14,356 bases of DNA from an uncultured Clostridia bacterium. GTDB lineage: Bacteria; Bacillota; Clostridia; TANB77; CAG-508. A program made the translations under genes and the position numbers. Within the stretch, counting starts at the first letter, position 1, and every line of letters begins with the position of its first letter. Below, in pieces: positions 13,191 through 14,356 of this stretch. The notes beneath the pieces were generated by a model. The model searched no databases. It saw only the letters and a list, made by a program, of their open reading frames with translations, and had not been told where the DNA came from. The stretch spans positions 1 to 14,356 of the forward strand of contig CARBKU010000017.1 in assembly GCA_948946035.1 (NCBI GenBank), given 5' to 3'.

Positions 13191-14356
13191 GGGAAATAGA
13201 GGAGATATATGTAATTTAGAAGTGGCAATGAATGACTATACTATACCAGTATATAAAAAAGATGAAAATGGAAGACCATTACAAGGAGCAAGTTTTGAAA
13301 TAAAGAATGAAGCGGGACAAGTTGTAAGACAAGGAACAACAGATGAAGATGGGAAATTTTATATTAAAGGATTACCAGAAGAAAAAATATATACAATAGA
13401 AGAGACAGAGGCACCACCAACATATGCTTTAAAACAAGATAAAATAACATTTAAAGTTACAAATACACATAAACCAGTAGATGTTGAAACAGGAGAAGAA
13501 ATAGCATTAGAGATAAAGAATGAACAATTAAAAATAATGCTAAAAAAATACAGAACAGGAACAACAGAACCTGTAGAAGGAGCAATAATAGGATTATTTG
13601 ATGAAAGTGAAAATCCAATATTAGATAAAAATGGAAATCAAATAAAAGCTACTTCAGATATAAATGGTAATATTATATTTACAAATATAGAAGAAGGAAC
13701 ATATAAATATCAAGAATTAGAAGCACCTAAAGGATATACTCCTGACAAAAAAATGTACACATGTACATTAAGCAAAGATGGAAGTGTAACATTTAATGAA
13801 GAAAATAATGGAATCATATACAACAGTAAAGGAGCAGAACATGTAGTAATAACAAAACACAAAACAGGAACAGAAGCACCAGTAACAGGAGCAGTAATAG
13901 GACTATATGATGGAGAAGGAAATCCAATAATAGGAGAAGATGGTGAGCAAAGGAAACTAACAACAGGAGAAGACGGACAAATAGACTTTACAAATGTAGA
14001 AGCAGGAACTTACCAATACAAAGAGTTAGAAGCACCAGAAGGATACATACTAGATAGTACAATGTATAAATTTACTGTAAATGAAGAAGGAAAAGTAACT
14101 TTCATAGAAGGAGAAAACGAAAAGGGCAAAAATGGAATTATCTATAATCAAATAGTAAAATCAACAGCAGGAGCAACAAAATTAAGAAAATACAGAACAG
14201 GAACAGAAACAGGAGTAGCAGGAGCAGTAATAGGACTATATAAAGAAGATGGAAGCGAATTATTAGACAATGAAGGAAACCAAATAAAACTAACAACAGG
14301 AGAAAACGGAGAAGTAGGAATACCATCACTAGAATATGGAACATACAAATACAAAG
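13156..14356 (+). CDS. third frame of the giant adhesin: CnaB/SpaA-type stalk domains (3' partial)
   Basis: This frame is open from 13156 to the window end, with no stop. The coordinate given is the upstream limit of the open frame, not a start codon. The first ATG (13228) and GTG (13222) have no well-placed Shine-Dalgarno sequence. From about 13237 it encodes CnaB-like (SpaA) beta-sandwich domains. Domain 1 spans 13237-13527, domain 2 13528-13830, domain 3 13831-14151, and domain 4 runs from 14152 to the edge. Each begins with a lysine-bearing strand (VYKKD, LKKYRTG, ITKHKTG, LRKYRTG). The complete ones have the conserved Glu strand (EETEAP, QELEAP, KELEAP) and end with an Asn strand (IKNEQ, IIYNSK, IIYNQ). 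This is the Lys-Asn isopeptide arrangement with catalytic Glu known in Gram-positive pilins and adhesin stalks. A C-terminal LPXTG sorting signal is expected beyond the window. Confidence 0.85.
13237..14356 (+). repeat. CnaB domain array, four units seen
   Basis: Units start at 13237, 13528, 13831 and 14152, each about 97-107 codons, the last cut by the window edge. Units 2-4 are close paralogs, sharing TGT...GAxIGLY/F and the EAPxGY turn. Unit 1 is more distant (GRPLQGASFEI, EAPPTYAL). The array probably continues downstream. Confidence 0.8.

Larger units (their letters stand above)
1445..14356 (+). pseudogene. giant GLUG-repeat / CnaB surface adhesin locus, split by two +1 frame breaks, 3' end outside window
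   Basis: Three consecutive frames read as one protein. The first (1445 to about 10058-10075) holds the membrane segment and GLUG modules 1-7. The second (to about 13156-13187) holds the end of module 7, modules 8-9 and the lectin-like region. The third (to the window end and beyond) holds CnaB stalk domains. Neither internal frame has a ribosome binding site or plausible start at its junction, and family motifs continue across both junctions. Joined, about 4303 residues are encoded before the window ends. The protein-level motifs are conserved among modules despite many silent base differences. The gene was therefore under selection as a protein until recently, and the breaks are recent mutations, assembly errors or (less likely) recoding sites. 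If sequencing proves the breaks false, this is one intact gene. Confidence 0.65.

Overview
The window is AT-rich with strongly A-biased, GGA/ATA/TTA-type codon use, perfect or near-perfect sigma-A promoters and AGGAGG-type ribosome binding sites. This points to a low-GC Bacillota, most likely an uncultured Clostridia-like (gut-type) bacterium. The taxon is inferred from composition and protein families, not proved. Every gene I can support lies on the + strand. I see no tRNA, rRNA, CRISPR array or insertion sequence.

Layout. Bases 1-50 may hold the tail of an unidentified upstream gene. A consensus promoter (70-98) drives a 317-residue membrane-anchored cell-wall protein at 131-1084, with domain order DUF348, G5, 3D (YabE/RpfB-like). 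It ends at an intrinsic terminator (1117-1160). A non-coding stretch follows, with one 10-bp palindrome, and a second good promoter (1380-1408) opens a separate transcription unit.

From 1445 to beyond the end of the window runs one very large surface-adhesin locus. It encodes an N-terminal membrane/signal segment, then nine GLUG-rich beta-solenoid modules. Modules 1-7 are about 1.06-1.3 kb each; modules 8-9 are more divergent. After them come a lectin-like globular region (about 12561-13155) and at least four CnaB/SpaA-type stalk domains (13237-14356). The C-terminus, where a sortase signal would be expected, lies outside the window.

The locus is not open in one frame. Two +1 breaks (between 10058 and 10090, and between 13156 and 13187) split it into three frames. 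Rejoined, the window encodes about 4303 residues. At the first break, paralogous modules show that 11 nt are missing from a spacer that is exactly 48 nt in all six other comparable modules. This explains the frame change as one deletion and favours real decay (or an assembly fault in repeats) over programmed frameshifting. The second break cannot be resolved this way. An odd coincidence is that the only two in-frame CGG codons I find in the window's coding sequence fall exactly in these two break intervals.

How it works together. The 3D protein probably acts in peptidoglycan remodelling. The giant protein, if translated across its breaks, would be a long cell-wall adhesin: repeat tip and lectin-like head on an isopeptide-stabilised stalk. 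As written, the first frame yields a 2882-residue product without lectin or stalk. Long exact direct repeats and modules that have lost whole rungs show that recombination shapes this gene. I found no clearly unprecedented system; the noteworthy material is the architecture, the mosaic repeat history and the two frame breaks.
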